Source of the DNA: Methanomicrobiales archaeon
GTDB taxonomy: Archaea; Halobacteriota; Methanomicrobia; Methanomicrobiales; Methanospirillaceae
Direction: 5' to 3'
Assembly: GCA_013415575.1 (NCBI GenBank)
Contig: JAAEES010000024.1
Location: 1 to 12,870, forward strand
Length of the DNA stretch: 12,870 bases
Under the pieces are notes generated by a model that was not told where the DNA came from, made no database searches, and saw only the letters and a program-made list of their open reading frames with translations. Below, piece after piece: positions 12,681 to 12,870 of the stretch (position 1 is its first letter; each line of letters starts with the position of its first letter). The translations under genes were made by a program, and so were the position numbers.

Positions 12681-12870
12681 GGTGTCTGAATACTGCCGTA
12701 TCGATAATTCCGGAAAATCGGAATCCTTTCCCACCTCCTTCAGAGCGTTTTTCCCTGCTTTTGCCGGGTAGCCAAAGAACCCCGTAAATCACTCAATTTT
12801 GAACTCACGCAGGAATTACTGTTGGAAAGGCGCAAGACACTTTGGTGGTGACCCGTCCGTGCGGCAGTAC

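Noticed and set aside
12681..12870. Possible partial gene at the right edge
   Set aside because: Neither strand shows a frame with a ribosome site or recognisable sequence; a T-run near 12750 may simply end the lyase transcript.

Overview
The window looks like chromosomal DNA of a hydrogenotrophic methanogenic archaeon, most likely of the order Methanomicrobiales. The reasons are a form III (archaeal) RuBisCO, a COG1361-type extracellular protein coupled to a MacB-like ABC transporter, archaeal TATA-box promoters (for example CTTTATAAATG before the ammonium transporter), GGTGA/GGAGG ribosome binding sites, oligo-T stretches after stop codons and fairly GC-rich codon use. The order is inferred from the feel of the proteins, because no search could be run. 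No rRNA, tRNA, CRISPR array, insertion sequence or phage gene was seen.

Left part (1-2127): the 5' end of a RuBisCO large-subunit gene runs leftwards off the window. It is divergent from an Amt-family ammonium transporter, and the 290-base spacer carries both promoters and a possible nitrogen-repressor site. A 52-residue cysteine-rich mini-protein follows Amt; the usual glnK partner is absent.

Middle, minus strand (2224-5385): a three-gene operon encodes a secreted, membrane-anchored COG1361 protein, an ABC ATPase and a MacB/FtsX-like permease, joined by ATGA overlaps. The permease is broken. The reading frame shifts exactly where a conserved stretch of about eight residues is missing, which fits a 25-base deletion. 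Upstream of the operon, also on the minus strand, lie a large P-type cation ATPase (5622-8189) and an acetate-uptake (GPR1/FUN34/YaaH) transporter (8480-9070). The transporter has a long leader with nested inverted repeats.

Right part, plus strand (9335-12680): a possible 59-residue ORF overlaps a UbiA-family prenyltransferase gene by ATGA. Then come an unrecognised four-helix membrane protein, a small flavin-binding PNPOx-like protein, and an isocitrate-lyase-superfamily enzyme (methylisocitrate lyase / PEP mutase group). The last 190 bases hold no gene I can support.

The genes fit a methanogen that takes up ammonium and acetate for biosynthesis and salvages or fixes carbon through RuBisCO. 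I see no clearly new multi-gene system. The points most worth checking are the interrupted permease, the structured leader of the acetate transporter, the short ORF before the prenyltransferase and the candidate operator at the amt promoter.
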